Origin: Actinomycetales bacterium Ga0077552
GTDB lineage: Bacteria; Actinomycetota; Actinomycetes; Actinomycetales; Microbacteriaceae
DNA length: 15,064 nt
Assembly (NCBI GenBank): GCA_001464255.1
Contig: LNFD01000212.1
Location: forward strand, 1-15,064
Direction of reading: 5' to 3'
The position numbers and the translations under genes are program-made. How positions within the stretch are numbered: the stretch's first letter is position 1; each line of letters starts with the position of its first letter. Shown piece after piece: positions 8,738 through 15,064 of this stretch. The notes under the pieces are model-generated. The model was given only the letters and a program-made list of their open reading frames with translations, was not told the DNA's origin and did not search any database.

Positions 8738-9507
8738 GCGCGGGCCTTCCGGTTCTGGCGGTACTCGGCGGCGGCGTCCACGAGCCCCGCGAAGAGCCGG
8801 GCATCCTCCGCAGCCGACTCCTCGGGGTGCCACTGCACGGCGACGCCGAACGTCATCGCGTCGACGTCGACGGCCTGCACGACGCCGTCGTCGCCCCGGG
8901 CGCTCACGGTGAGCCCGGGAGCGACCTCGTCGAGAGCCTGGTGGTGGTAGCTCTGCACGGTCACGCCGTCACCGAGCAGGGCCGCGGCCTTCGTGCCGGG
9001 CACCGTCACCGCAGGGTTGGGCGAGAACACGCCGCCGCCCGCGTTGTAGCGGGTCGAGCCGATCGCGTCGGGCAGGTGCTGGATGAGACTGCCGCCGAGC
9101 GCGGTGTTGAGCACCTGCATTCCCCGGCAGATGCCGAGGAACGGGATGTCGCGCGCGATCGCCCGCGCGAGCAGCAGGTCTTCGAGCGCGTCGCGATCGA
9201 GTCGCGGCGCATCGTTCGTCGGGTGCGGCTCTTGCCCGTACCGGCGCGCGTCGACATCTTTGCCGCCCGTGAGGATGAGCCCGTCGAGACCGTCGAGGAT
9301 CGCATCGGCGCCGGCCGCGTCGAGCTGCTGCGGCGGGATCAGCACGGCGAGGCCGCCTCCGCGCGCGACGGCGTCGAAGTAGACCTTCGGCAGGAACGCT
9401 GCGGGAACATCCCACACCCCGCACTGCGTCTGCTCGAGGTAGGTCGTCAGCCCGATGACCGGGCGGCGGCCGACGACGGGGGTCGGCTCAGAGTCGTTCG
9501 AAGCCAC
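8734..9507 (-). CDS. puuD: Gamma-glutamyl hydrolase of the PuuD type (class I glutamine amidotransferase fold)
   Basis: Predicted to hydrolyse the gamma-glutamyl amide bond of a pathway intermediate, as PuuD does for gamma-glutamyl-GABA, giving glutamate and a free amino acid. The 257-residue protein has the triad of the family: Cys127 in GICRGMQVLN, and His227 and Glu229 in VQWHPEE; LTGGKDV (79-85) is the oxyanion-side loop. The GTG at 9507 is chosen because the minus strand has GGGAG (9515-9519) with 7-nt spacing, and VIGLTTY, the usual first strand, follows at residues 17-23. The gene overlaps the ligase gene upstream by 20 nt and the ALDH gene downstream by 4 nt, so all three should be co-translated. 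True substrate could be gamma-glutamylglycine if ethanolamine is the input. Confidence 0.9.
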   Translation of the reverse strand: MASNDSEPTPVVGRRPVIGLTTYLEQTQCGVWDVPAAFLPKVYFDAVARGGGLAVLIPPQQLDAAGADAILDGLDGLILTGGKDVDARRYGQEPHPTNDAPRLDRDALEDLLLARAIARDIPFLGICRGMQVLNTALGGSLIQHLPDAIGSTRYNAGGGVFSPNPAVTVPGTKAAALLGDGVTVQSYHHQALDEVAPGLTVSARGDDGVVQAVDVDAMTFGVAVQWHPEESAAEDARLFAGLVDAAAEYRQNRKARA

Positions 9508-10867
9508 GGATCCGCTCCCAATCGGTGATCGCGGCGTCGTAGGCCGACTGCTCGATGCGGGCCATATTGAGGTAGTGCTCGACGACATCGGCGCCGAAGG
9601 CCGACTGCGCGACCGTCGAGCCGGCGAAGAGCTCGGCCGCATCCCGCAGCGTCGCAGGAACCCGCGGGAAGTCGGCGACGTAGGCATTACCCTCGAAGAT
9701 CGGCGGCAGCTCGAGCTTGTTCTCGATTCCGTAGATGCCCGCGGCGATGATGGCGGCGGTCGCGAGGTACTGGTTGACGTCGCCGCCCGGCACGCGATTC
9801 TCGATGCGCAGGCTGTGGCCCTTGCCCACCACGCGCAGCGCGCACGTGCGGTTGTCGACGCCCCAGGCGATCGCGGTCGGCGCGAAGCTGCCGGGCACGT
9901 AGCGCTTGTACGAGTTGATGTTGGGCGCGAAGAACAGGCTGAACTCGCGCATGACGGCGAGCTGCCCGGCGAGCCAGTGCTCCATGAGCGTCGAGAAGCC
10001 GTGCGGCCCGTCGCCCGCCATGACGGGCGAGCCGTCGGTGCCGCGCACGCTGAGGTGGATGTGGCAGCTGTTGCCCTCGCGCTCGTTGAACTTGGCCATG
10101 AAGGTCAGCGCCTTGCCGTGCGCGTCGGCGATCTCCTTCGCCCCGTTCTTGTAGATCGAGTGGTTGTCGCACGTGGCCAGCGCATGCGCGTAGCGGAAGG
10201 CGATCTCCTGCTGCCCGAGGTTGCACTCGCCCTTGACGCCCTCGCAATACATGCCCGCGCCGTCCATGCCGTTGCGGATATCGCGCAGGAGCGGCTCCAT
10301 GCGGGTCGAGGCGAGCAGCGCGTAGTCGATGTTGTAGTCGCTCGCGGGCGTGAGGTCGCGGTAGCCGCGCGCCCAGGCGTCGCGGAAGCTGTTGTCGAAC
10401 ACGATGAACTCGAGCTCGGTGCCCACGTAGGGCACGAGCCCCAACTCGGCGAGTCGGTCGATCTGCTTCTGCAGGATCGCCCGCGGGCTCGGGGGCACGG
10501 GAGTTCCGTCGAGGAAGAGCAGGTCGGCGAGCACGAGCGCCGTGCCCTCCATCCAGGGCAGCCGGCGCAGCGTGCCGAGGTCGGGCTGCATGACCATGTC
10601 GCCGTAGCCACTCTCCCAGCTCGAAATCGCGTACCCGCTCACCGTGTTGTTCTCGACGTCGACGGCGAGCAGGTAGTTGCAGCACTCGGCACCGTGCTCG
10701 CCGATCTCTTCGCGGAAGAGCCGCGCCGAGACCCGCTTGCCGACGAGACGGCCCTGCATGTCGGTGAAGGCGACGATGACCGTGTCGATCTCACCCGCGT
10801 CGATGAGCACCTCGAGCTCGGCGATCGTAAGGTTTCCGGACCGGACGGTCGACGGCGCTGCAGACAT
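9488..10867 (-). CDS. Glutamine synthetase-like gamma-glutamyl-amine ligase (GlnA3/GlnA4/PuuA family)
   Basis: ATP-dependent ligase that probably joins the gamma-carboxyl of glutamate to a primary amine, not ammonia. The 459-residue protein keeps the GS fold: an N-terminal beta-grasp region with FTDMQGRLVGKR (34-45), then the catalytic domain with GTELEFIVF (149-157), ECNLGQQEIAF (214-224, Glu221), NGAKEIA (241-247), FNEREGNSCHIHLSV (260-274, His269 and His271), NSYKRYVPGSFAPTA, DNRTCALRV and RIENRVPGGDVN (354-365). I see no adenylylation-site tyrosine motif of the canonical GlnA type. The context with a PuuD-like hydrolase, ALDH and amine permease supports amine glutamylation; sequence alone does not tell polyamine (GlnA3) from ethanolamine (GlnA4). 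The ATG at 10867 follows AAGGGAGG at 4-nt spacing. It is the first gene of the leftward operon. Confidence 0.93.
   Translation of the reverse strand: MSAAPSTVRSGNLTIAELEVLIDAGEIDTVIVAFTDMQGRLVGKRVSARLFREEIGEHGAECCNYLLAVDVENNTVSGYAISSWESGYGDMVMQPDLGTLRRLPWMEGTALVLADLLFLDGTPVPPSPRAILQKQIDRLAELGLVPYVGTELEFIVFDNSFRDAWARGYRDLTPASDYNIDYALLASTRMEPLLRDIRNGMDGAGMYCEGVKGECNLGQQEIAFRYAHALATCDNHSIYKNGAKEIADAHGKALTFMAKFNEREGNSCHIHLSVRGTDGSPVMAGDGPHGFSTLMEHWLAGQLAVMREFSLFFAPNINSYKRYVPGSFAPTAIAWGVDNRTCALRVVGKGHSLRIENRVPGGDVNQYLATAAIIAAGIYGIENKLELPPIFEGNAYVADFPRVPATLRDAAELFAGSTVAQSAFGADVVEHYLNMARIEQSAYDAAITDWERIRGFERL
9515..9519 (-). promoter_or_regulatory. Ribosome binding site that fixes the PuuD-like GTG start
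   Basis: The minus strand has GGGAG seven bases before the GTG at 9507, inside the 3' end of the ligase gene. It supports the GTG over any upstream start; the upstream in-frame translation is Arg/Ser/Pro-rich and unlike the family. Confidence 0.6.
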
Positions 10868-10887
10868 GGGGCCTCCCTTGGCTCGAG

Positions 10888-10898
10888 TGTCGACCATT
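10888..10898 (-). promoter_or_regulatory. Candidate operator copy 1 (AATGGTCGACA on the minus strand)
   Basis: Lies 21 nt upstream of the ligase start. The core GT-CG-AC fits the general GntR-type pattern GT(N)xAC. It is 10/11 identical to the copy at 10952-10962, which faces the permease. The GntR gene at the end of the operon is the obvious candidate binder (inference). Confidence 0.38.
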
Positions 10899-10951
10899 AG
10901 TACCACAGGGCCCTACGAGAGACGGAGGACTCGGCGAGATTTTTCGATTCC

Positions 10952-10962
10952 AATGGTAGACA
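10952..10962 (+). promoter_or_regulatory. Candidate operator copy 2 (AATGGTAGACA on the plus strand)
   Basis: Inverted relative to copy 1 with 53 nt between them, so each promoter side has one box in the same orientation relative to its gene. It could instead include part of a promoter (TAGACA resembles a weak -10). Function is inferred from the repetition and the divergent placement. Confidence 0.38.
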
Positions 10963-11046
10963 TCGCCCACCTTTGGGGCCATGCTCGATTCCCAAGGCGC
11001 AGAGCGGCGTCTCATGCCGCGTGCCGAACCATCCCCACCACCCCCC

Positions 11047-11053
11047 AGGAGGA
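11047..11053 (+). promoter_or_regulatory. Strong Shine-Dalgarno (AGGAGGA) of the permease
   Basis: AGGAGGA precedes the ATG at 11058 by about 5 nt and selects it over the overlapping out-of-frame ATG at 11054 (the sequence is ATGAATG). The intact initiation region shows that the frameshift lower down is not accompanied by loss of the translation start. Confidence 0.7.
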
Positions 11054-11057
11054 ATGA

Positions 11058-12544
11058 ATGGCGGAAACATCTAAGGCGTCCGGCGGTGTCTCGTACACCA
11101 CGGTCGACCAGTCGTACTTCGAGAAGCGCGGACTGCGCCGCTCGGCCGGAGTCTGGGGCCTGTGGGGCCTCGCGGTCGCCGCGGTCATCTCCGGCGACTT
11201 CTCGGGGTGGAACTTCGGCATCGACTTCGCGGGCTTCGGTGGCATGCTCATCGCCTTCGTCGTGCTCGTCGTCATGTACTACGGCCTGACCTTCTCGATC
11301 AGCGAGATGTCGGCGGCCATGCCCCACACGGGCGGTGCGTACTCGTTCGCCCGGTCGGCCATGGGCCCCTGGGGCGGACTCATCACGGGTGCGGCCGAGA
11401 CCATCGAGTACGTCGCGACGACGGCCGTCATCGTCTTCTTCTCGGCGCAGTACCTCGACGGCGTCACGAGCGGGCTGCTGAACTTCTCGCTCGCCGAGGC
11501 CGACATGATGTGGATCTGGTGGGTCGTGCTCTACGTGGCCTTCGTGCTGCTCAACGCGGCCGGTGCTCACATCTCGTTCCGCTTCGCGATCGTCGTCTCG
11601 ATCATCGCGATCGGCATCATCCTGGTGTTCTCGATCATGGCGCTCGCCTCCGGCCTGTTCTCGTTCGACAAGCTGTGGGACATGGCGCCGAACCCCGACG
11701 TCGCAGGATCGTCGACGTTCCTGCCCGAGGGCTGGTTCCCGATCCTCTTCGCCCTGCCGTTCGCCATGTGGTTCTTCCTCGGCATCGAAGAGCTGCCGCT
11801 CGCGGCAGAAGAGTCGCACTCCCCGGAGAAGGACATCCCCCGTGCCGGCGTCATCGCGCGCGGCACGCTCATCATCACCGGCCTGCTCGTGCTGTTCCTC
11901 AACACGGGTGTGCTCGGTGCTGAAGCAACGGGAGTCTCGCTCGAGCCGCTGCTCGACGGCTTCCGGGCGATCGTCGGCGACGAGCTCGCGGCTCTGCTCG
12001 CGATCTTCGCGCTCATCGGCCTGCTCGCCTCGCTGCAGGGCATCATGTTCGCCTACGGGCGCAACATGTACTCGCTGTCTCGGGCCGGCTACTACCCGAA
12101 GTTCCCTGGGTCGCGCTCACCGTGGGAGCCGTCGTCGGTTTCGTCGCCATCGTGGCGCTCGACCTGCTCGCGCGGCTCGACCCGGAGGGCGTCGGCGCGG
12201 TGGCCGGGGCGATCATCCTCAACATCGCGGTGTGGGGCGCGGTCGTCGCGTACTTCCTGCAGATGGTGTCGTTCCTCATCCTGCGCCGGAAGTTCCCCAA
12301 CGCGAACCGTCCGTACAAGAGCCCGTGGGGCACGTTCGGCGCCTACAGCGCCGCGGCGATCGCCGCCCTGGTCTTCATCGGACTGCTCATCAACCCGGCC
12401 TTCCAGGCGGCGATCGTGGCGATCATCATCGTCTACGTGCTCATCCTGCTCGGCTTCGGGCTGCACTACCGCAAGCAGCTCGTGCTGTCTCCTGAAGAGG
12501 AGTACGCGATGAGCGGCGGAACGCACGAGCTCACCAAGGAGTGA
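11058..12544 (+). pseudogene. Ethanolamine permease-like APC transporter, frameshifted near 12103
   Basis: Inner-membrane amino acid/polyamine/organocation (APC) transporter; the pattern ISGDFSGWNFG, EMSAAMPHTGGAYSFARSAMGPWGG and AETIEYVAT is that of ethanolamine permeases. Codons 1-349 (11058 to about 12104) give a normal protein with about ten hydrophobic segments, ending in FAYGRNMYSLSRAGYYPKF. From there the frame becomes Ser/Arg-rich nonsense and stops at 12512. The missing C-terminal part continues in another frame from CCC at 12104: PWVALTVGAVVGF, two or three more membrane segments, RRKFPNANRPYKSPWG, ending with TGA at 12542-12544. The link of roughly nine residues (usually LSxTxxxxTP-like) between PKF and PWVAL is absent, so the lesion is a deletion of 3n+1 nt, not just one lost base. 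As written, the product lacks its last helices. An assembly error is possible. It is divergent from the ligase operon, as expected for its uptake system. Confidence 0.88.
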
Positions 12545-12563
12545 GTCGCAGGTAGCACGACCG

Positions 12564-12596
12564 GCGCGGGTCGCGAGCTCAGCTCGCGGCCCGCGC
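12564..12596. terminator. Strong hairpin between convergent permease and YhgE genes, probable bidirectional terminator
   Basis: Arms GCGCGGGTCGCGAGCT (12564-12579) and AGCTCGCGGCCCGCGC (12581-12596) pair over 16 positions with a single T-G mismatch, which is a wobble pair in the plus-strand RNA. The innermost bases must open to make a loop. An outer CACGA (12556-12560) / TCGTG (12600-12604) pair can extend it. It begins 20 nt after the permease stop and lies before the convergent stop at 12633. There is no long T tract, so termination may depend mainly on the stem. Confidence 0.62.
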
Positions 12597-12609
12597 TGTT
12601 CGTGCGGGA

Positions 12610-12625
12610 TGCCCGGTGCCGGGCA
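12610..12625. terminator. Second short hairpin in the convergent gap
   Basis: TGCCCGG (12610-12616) and CCGGGCA (12619-12625) are perfect complements; an alternative register pairs GGTGCC (12615-12620) with GGCACC (12622-12627). It lies 8 nt beyond the stop of the YhgE gene and may help end leftward transcription. The tiny loop and lack of T tract keep confidence low. Confidence 0.3.
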
Positions 12626-12632
12626 CCCCACA

Positions 12633-14510
12633 TCACACGGTGGCGGGCACGAGTGCCGGTGCGAACGCGGCGAGAGCATCCCGTCGGCGGGAGCGCCCGG
12701 CCGCGAGGCGCGCCACCAGCAGCGACACCCCGCCGAGCAGCGCCATGACCGCGACCGCCGCGACGATGCGCGCGGGGTCTCCCCCGGCGAGCAGCGCCTG
12801 CATGCCGTCGACCGCATAGGTGAGCGGCAGCACGGCGCTCAGGGCGGGGAATGGATCCGCGAGCGCGGCGATGGGGATGATGCCCCCCGTCGCCACGATC
12901 TGCACGGCGAGCAGCAGTAGCGAGACGACGAGCCCCGCGCGCCCGAGCGTGAGCGTGAGCGCCGCGTGCAGGGCCGTGAAGGCGAGCGCGATGACGCTCG
13001 TCAGCGCGAGCGTCGCCGGCAGCAGCGCGAGATCGACCCCGCTCACGGCGTGCACGAGCACCGTCACGAGCGCCGCCTGCGCGAGGGCGATGAGGGATGC
13101 GCGGCCGATGGCCCGGCGCACGATGATGCCGCCCGCCGCCGACGTGCCGATGACTCCGCGGGCTGCGGGCCGCAGGGCGAGGAAGGTGGCGAGCGCCCCG
13201 ATCCACAGCCCGATGGGCACGAGGGTCTCGGCGATCACCGAGCCGACGCCGTCGACGGCGTTGGTGCGGGTCGACTCGACGACGACGGGTTCGCTCGCGA
13301 CCGCGCTGTCTCCCGCCTCGGGCACCTGGCCCGCGCCCGACGACAGGCCCGTGGCGAGCTCGTCGACTCCCGAGGCGAGCGTCTCGGCACCCGTGCTGAT
13401 CTCCGTGGTGCCGCCGGCGAGCGACCCGAGGCCGCTCGCGAGCTCGGCCGCGCCCGAGCGCAGCTCGGTGCCGCCGGCGGCGAGCGCCGCCGCTCCGCCC
13501 GCACTCTGCGTGATGCCCGACTGGATGCCGTCGAGCCCGCCGTTCAGCTGCGGGATCACGGCGCCGGCCGTGCCCGCGAGCACCTGGGAGTCGGCGAGGG
13601 CATCGAGCAGCGCCTGCTGATCGGCCGGGCTGAGGTTCGAGGAGGTGATGGCAGGGGCGAGCGCCGCGAGGTCGCCCGCGAGAGCCGAGGCGCTCGCAGG
13701 GATGCCGGCCGCCGCCTGCTGCAGGGGCTCGAGCTGGGTCGCGCCCGACCGCAGCTCGGCGAGGCCGGTCGAGAGCCCTGACACACCGGTCGTGTAGTCG
13801 GCGATGCCCGCGGAGAGCGAGCGCGCCCCGCTGGCCGAGTCGCTCGCACCGGCACTGAGCTCGACGAGCCCCGAGCTGAGTGCGTTCGCGCCGTCACCGA
13901 GCTGGGTCGCGCCCGCTGCGGCCTCGTCGAGTGCGGCGCCGAGCTCGCCGAGCCCGCTTGTGAGCCCGTCGAGGTACTGCGCCGTGATCGCGGCGCCGAA
14001 CTGCTGGGCGAGGCTGCTGCCGACCGCCTGCACGACCGAACCGGCGAGGTAGCTGTGCGCGTCATCCGTCTCGATCTCCAGCTGCGCCTGCACCGGGCTC
14101 GGTGTGCCGATCGTCAGGAGCGACGCCGAGAAGTCGGCGGGGATCGTGAGCACGGCGTAGACCTCGCCGCGCTCGAGGGCCGCGGCCGCGTCGGCCGAGC
14201 TCGTCACCCTCCAGTCGAAGCCCGTGTCGTCACCGCCCGTGAGCTCGGTGACGAGCTGGCGGCCGGCGAAGACGATCTGCTCGTCTCCCTCGGCGTCGGT
14301 CGTCGTGAGCAGCTCGTCGTCGTTGACGACGGCCGCGGGGATGCGCTCGAGCGCCGACGAGTCGCTGCCGACGGCGGCGAGCGCGATGCCGACGAGGGCG
14401 AGGGGCACGGCGACCGCGGCCGCCATGGTGAGCCAGCGGCGGAGTCGCCCGCGGTGCGCGAGCGGAGTCGGGGCGATCGTCACGGGGGTGACGGGCGTGG
14501 CGGCGGTCAT
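12633..14510 (-). CDS. YhgE/Pip family membrane protein (ABC-2-like permease with long periplasmic-side repeat domain)
   Basis: A 625-residue membrane protein. One membrane helix lies at about 28-47, then a large external region to about 425, then five or six helices from 429 to about 610 that resemble an ABC-2 permease core, ending in a basic tail (AAGRSRRRDA). The external region starts with a mixed alpha/beta part (IPAAVVNDDE at 57-66) typical of YhgE/Pip, followed by two blocks of 7-residue LxxGxxx-type repeats at 183-262 and 324-395. The architecture matches the phage infection protein (Pip)/YhgE family, also related to EsaA. The substrate is unknown; export of a lipid or protein, or a cell-envelope role, are guesses. 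The ATG at 14510 has AAAGGAG six bases upstream and overlaps the preceding ATPase gene by 4 nt, indicating a two-component transporter. Confidence 0.88.
   Translation of the reverse strand: MTAATPVTPVTIAPTPLAHRGRLRRWLTMAAAVAVPLALVGIALAAVGSDSSALERIPAAVVNDDELLTTTDAEGDEQIVFAGRQLVTELTGGDDTGFDWRVTSSADAAAALERGEVYAVLTIPADFSASLLTIGTPSPVQAQLEIETDDAHSYLAGSVVQAVGSSLAQQFGAAITAQYLDGLTSGLGELGAALDEAAAGATQLGDGANALSSGLVELSAGASDSASGARSLSAGIADYTTGVSGLSTGLAELRSGATQLEPLQQAAAGIPASASALAGDLAALAPAITSSNLSPADQQALLDALADSQVLAGTAGAVIPQLNGGLDGIQSGITQSAGGAAALAAGGTELRSGAAELASGLGSLAGGTTEISTGAETLASGVDELATGLSSGAGQVPEAGDSAVASEPVVVESTRTNAVDGVGSVIAETLVPIGLWIGALATFLALRPAARGVIGTSAAGGIIVRRAIGRASLIALAQAALVTVLVHAVSGVDLALLPATLALTSVIALAFTALHAALTLTLGRAGLVVSLLLLAVQIVATGGIIPIAALADPFPALSAVLPLTYAVDGMQALLAGGDPARIVAAVAVMALLGGVSLLVARLAAGRSRRRDALAAFAPALVPATV
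13326..13964 (-). repeat. Coding heptad-like repeats in YhgE (two blocks around a short linker)
   Basis: Residues 183-262 and 324-395 repeat a pattern of the type LSSGLVEL / LSAGASD / LSTGLAEL / LASGLGSL / LATGLSS, with hydrophobic and Gly positions about seven apart. This predicts a long helical or coiled-coil stalk outside the membrane. A central part (263-323) without the repeat contains SNLSPADQQALLDAL. Such repeats are typical for the family. Confidence 0.6.
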
Positions 14511-15064
14511 GCGCCGCTCCTTTCGATGAGGGCGGATGCGGAGTCGAGGTGCACGGTCGTCGCGTCGGCCGCGATCGGGCTGCCCGGCTCACGTCCCCAG
14601 AGCCGCACGACCGGGGTCGGCGCGAGGCGCTGCACGAGGGCGTCGAGCAGGGCGATCTCGTCGGCGTCGAGCGCGTCGTCGCGATGGTCGAGCACGATGA
14701 CCGGGGTGGCGTCGAGCGTGGCGACCGCGGTGAGCACGAGCGCTCGACGGCGAGCGTCGAGCCCGGCGACCGGCGACTCGGGGTCGGCGACGCCGAGCGG
14801 CTCGACCCCCAGCGCGGTGAGCGCTGTCGCGAGTCGGGCGATCCAGCGCCGGGTGCGGCGCAGCCCTCGCGGGTACCCGGCGGCGAGCGCGATGCGCTCG
14901 CTCACGAGGGCCGCGATCGTCACGGTGGGCGCGAGCCGGTCTCCGCTGACGTCGACGAGCGTCACGCGCCGCGAGGCGCGGCCCGCCTCCGACGGCAGCA
15001 CGGCCCCGGCGACGACGGCGCGCCCGGAACGCGGCGGCAGGTAGCCCGCGAGGGTCGCGCCGGC
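14507..15064 (-). CDS. Degenerate ABC transporter ATP-binding protein, partner of YhgE (N-terminus off the right edge)
   Basis: The 185 C-terminal residues in the window align by pattern with an ABC nucleotide-binding domain. A GATLAGYLPPRSGRAVVAGAV stretch fits the region just after Walker A (itself outside the window), and TPVIVLDHRDDALDADE fits Walker B and the D-loop. Oddities: the residue after the Walker B Asp is His, where the catalytic Glu is expected, and the LSGGQ signature position reads SPVAGLDARRR, so ATP hydrolysis may be weak or absent. The stop overlaps the YhgE start (ATGA, 14507-14510), supporting a dedicated pair. The reading frame is open to the edge, so the start is not visible; a GTG at 15001 is in frame but lies within conserved-looking sequence. 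Family assignment rests on partial motifs. Confidence 0.62.
   Translation of the reverse strand, partial: AGATLAGYLPPRSGRAVVAGAVLPSEAGRASRRVTLVDVSGDRLAPTVTIAALVSERIALAAGYPRGLRRTRRWIARLATALTALGVEPLGVADPESPVAGLDARRRALVLTAVATLDATPVIVLDHRDDALDADEIALLDALVQRLAPTPVVRLWGREPGSPIAADATTVHLDSASALIERSGA

Larger units (their letters stand above)
10868..11057. promoter_or_regulatory. Divergent promoter region of the amine locus (ligase operon / permease)
   Basis: 190 nt separate the leftward ligase operon from the rightward permease, so both promoters lie here. It is clearly less GC-rich than the genes, with an ATTTTTCGATT tract at 10939-10949. Two near-identical 11-mers in opposite orientation are listed separately. 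A CCTTTGGGG ... CCCAAGG imperfect hairpin (about 10970-10997) lies in the permease leader. Strong ribosome sites end both sides: AAGGGAGG (10872-10879, minus) and AGGAGGA (11047-11053, plus). No unambiguous -10/-35 pair was found. Confidence 0.6.

Noticed and set aside
6600..8804. A 734-residue fusion of an Arg-rich protein and the SDR
   Set aside because: The N-terminal part is an off-frame shadow of the ALDH gene; the SDR has its own ATG and GGAG at 7364.
8738..8833. N-terminal extension of the aldehyde dehydrogenase
   Set aside because: The 32 extra residues are Arg/Gly-rich and lie inside the upstream gene; the ATG at 8737 gives the typical ATGA overlap and a normal ALDH N-terminus.
9508..9687. 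Longer N-terminus for the PuuD-like hydrolase
   Set aside because: The extension is Ser/Arg/Pro-rich, lies in the ligase gene, and the GTG at 9507 has a well-spaced GGGAG.
10868..10906. Upstream GTG/ATG starts for the GS-like ligase (10906 or 10897)
   Set aside because: The ATG at 10867 has AAGGGAGG right before it; the longer version would translate through that site and one of the candidate operator boxes.
12122..12544. A separate small membrane protein gene downstream of a short permease
   Set aside because: Its sequence is the expected C-terminal third of the same transporter and there is no ribosome site before 12122; a frameshifted single gene explains it better.
13326..13964. Tandem DNA repeat or CRISPR-like array in this stretch
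   Set aside because: The repetition is at the amino-acid level (heptad pattern in YhgE) with no fixed-length identical DNA repeats or spacers.

Overview
This is high-GC DNA (roughly 70% by eye) with strong GC at third codon positions, ATGA start/stop overlaps, GTG starts and clear GGAGG-type ribosome sites. Gene content and protein signatures (a fused MrpA/B-type antiporter, OtsA with the [11 protein letters not shown] signature, a YhgE/Pip protein with a degenerate ABC ATPase) point to an actinobacterium, most likely Microbacteriaceae or a near relative. I see no tRNA, rRNA, CRISPR, insertion sequence or prophage; it reads as ordinary chromosome.

Layout, left to right. (1) Positions 1-4808, minus strand, transcribed leftward: otsA and otsB (trehalose via trehalose-6-phosphate; 4-nt overlap), then after 82 nt the first 832 codons of an Mrp-type Na+/H+ antiporter subunit A whose C-terminus, entering an MrpB-like domain, runs off the left edge. 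These are osmotic and ion-stress functions. (2) Positions 5007-5825, plus strand: a sugar-phosphate-isomerase-like TIM-barrel protein, apparently leaderless. (3) Positions 5822-12544: an amine or amino-alcohol catabolic locus. A leftward run encodes a glutamine-synthetase-like gamma-glutamyl-amine ligase, a PuuD-like gamma-glutamyl hydrolase, an aldehyde dehydrogenase, a short-chain dehydrogenase and a FadR-type GntR regulator. An ethanolamine-permease-like APC transporter is divergent from it. (4) Positions 12633-15064, minus strand: a YhgE/Pip membrane protein preceded (4-nt overlap) by a degenerate ABC ATPase cut by the right edge.

How locus 3 should work (inference): uptake of an amino alcohol such as ethanolamine, ATP-dependent gamma-glutamylation, oxidation of the alcohol by the SDR, oxidation of the aldehyde by the ALDH, then release of glutamate plus an amino acid by the amidotransferase-like hydrolase. 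It resembles the Puu pathway but has no flavin amine oxidase or aminotransferase; an SDR sits in their place. This matches the logic of the GlnA4-type ethanolamine route proposed in Streptomyces better than putrescine degradation.

Most notable: two genes of this one locus carry small internal losses. The SDR lacks exactly its glycine-rich NAD(P)-binding motif (about 24 nt, in frame). The permease has lost sequence after a conserved AGYYPKF segment and is frameshifted, so its last third is in another frame. MrpA may have a similar, less certain loss in its second membrane helix. Either the pathway is decaying in this strain or the assembly has recurrent small-deletion errors; raw reads would decide.
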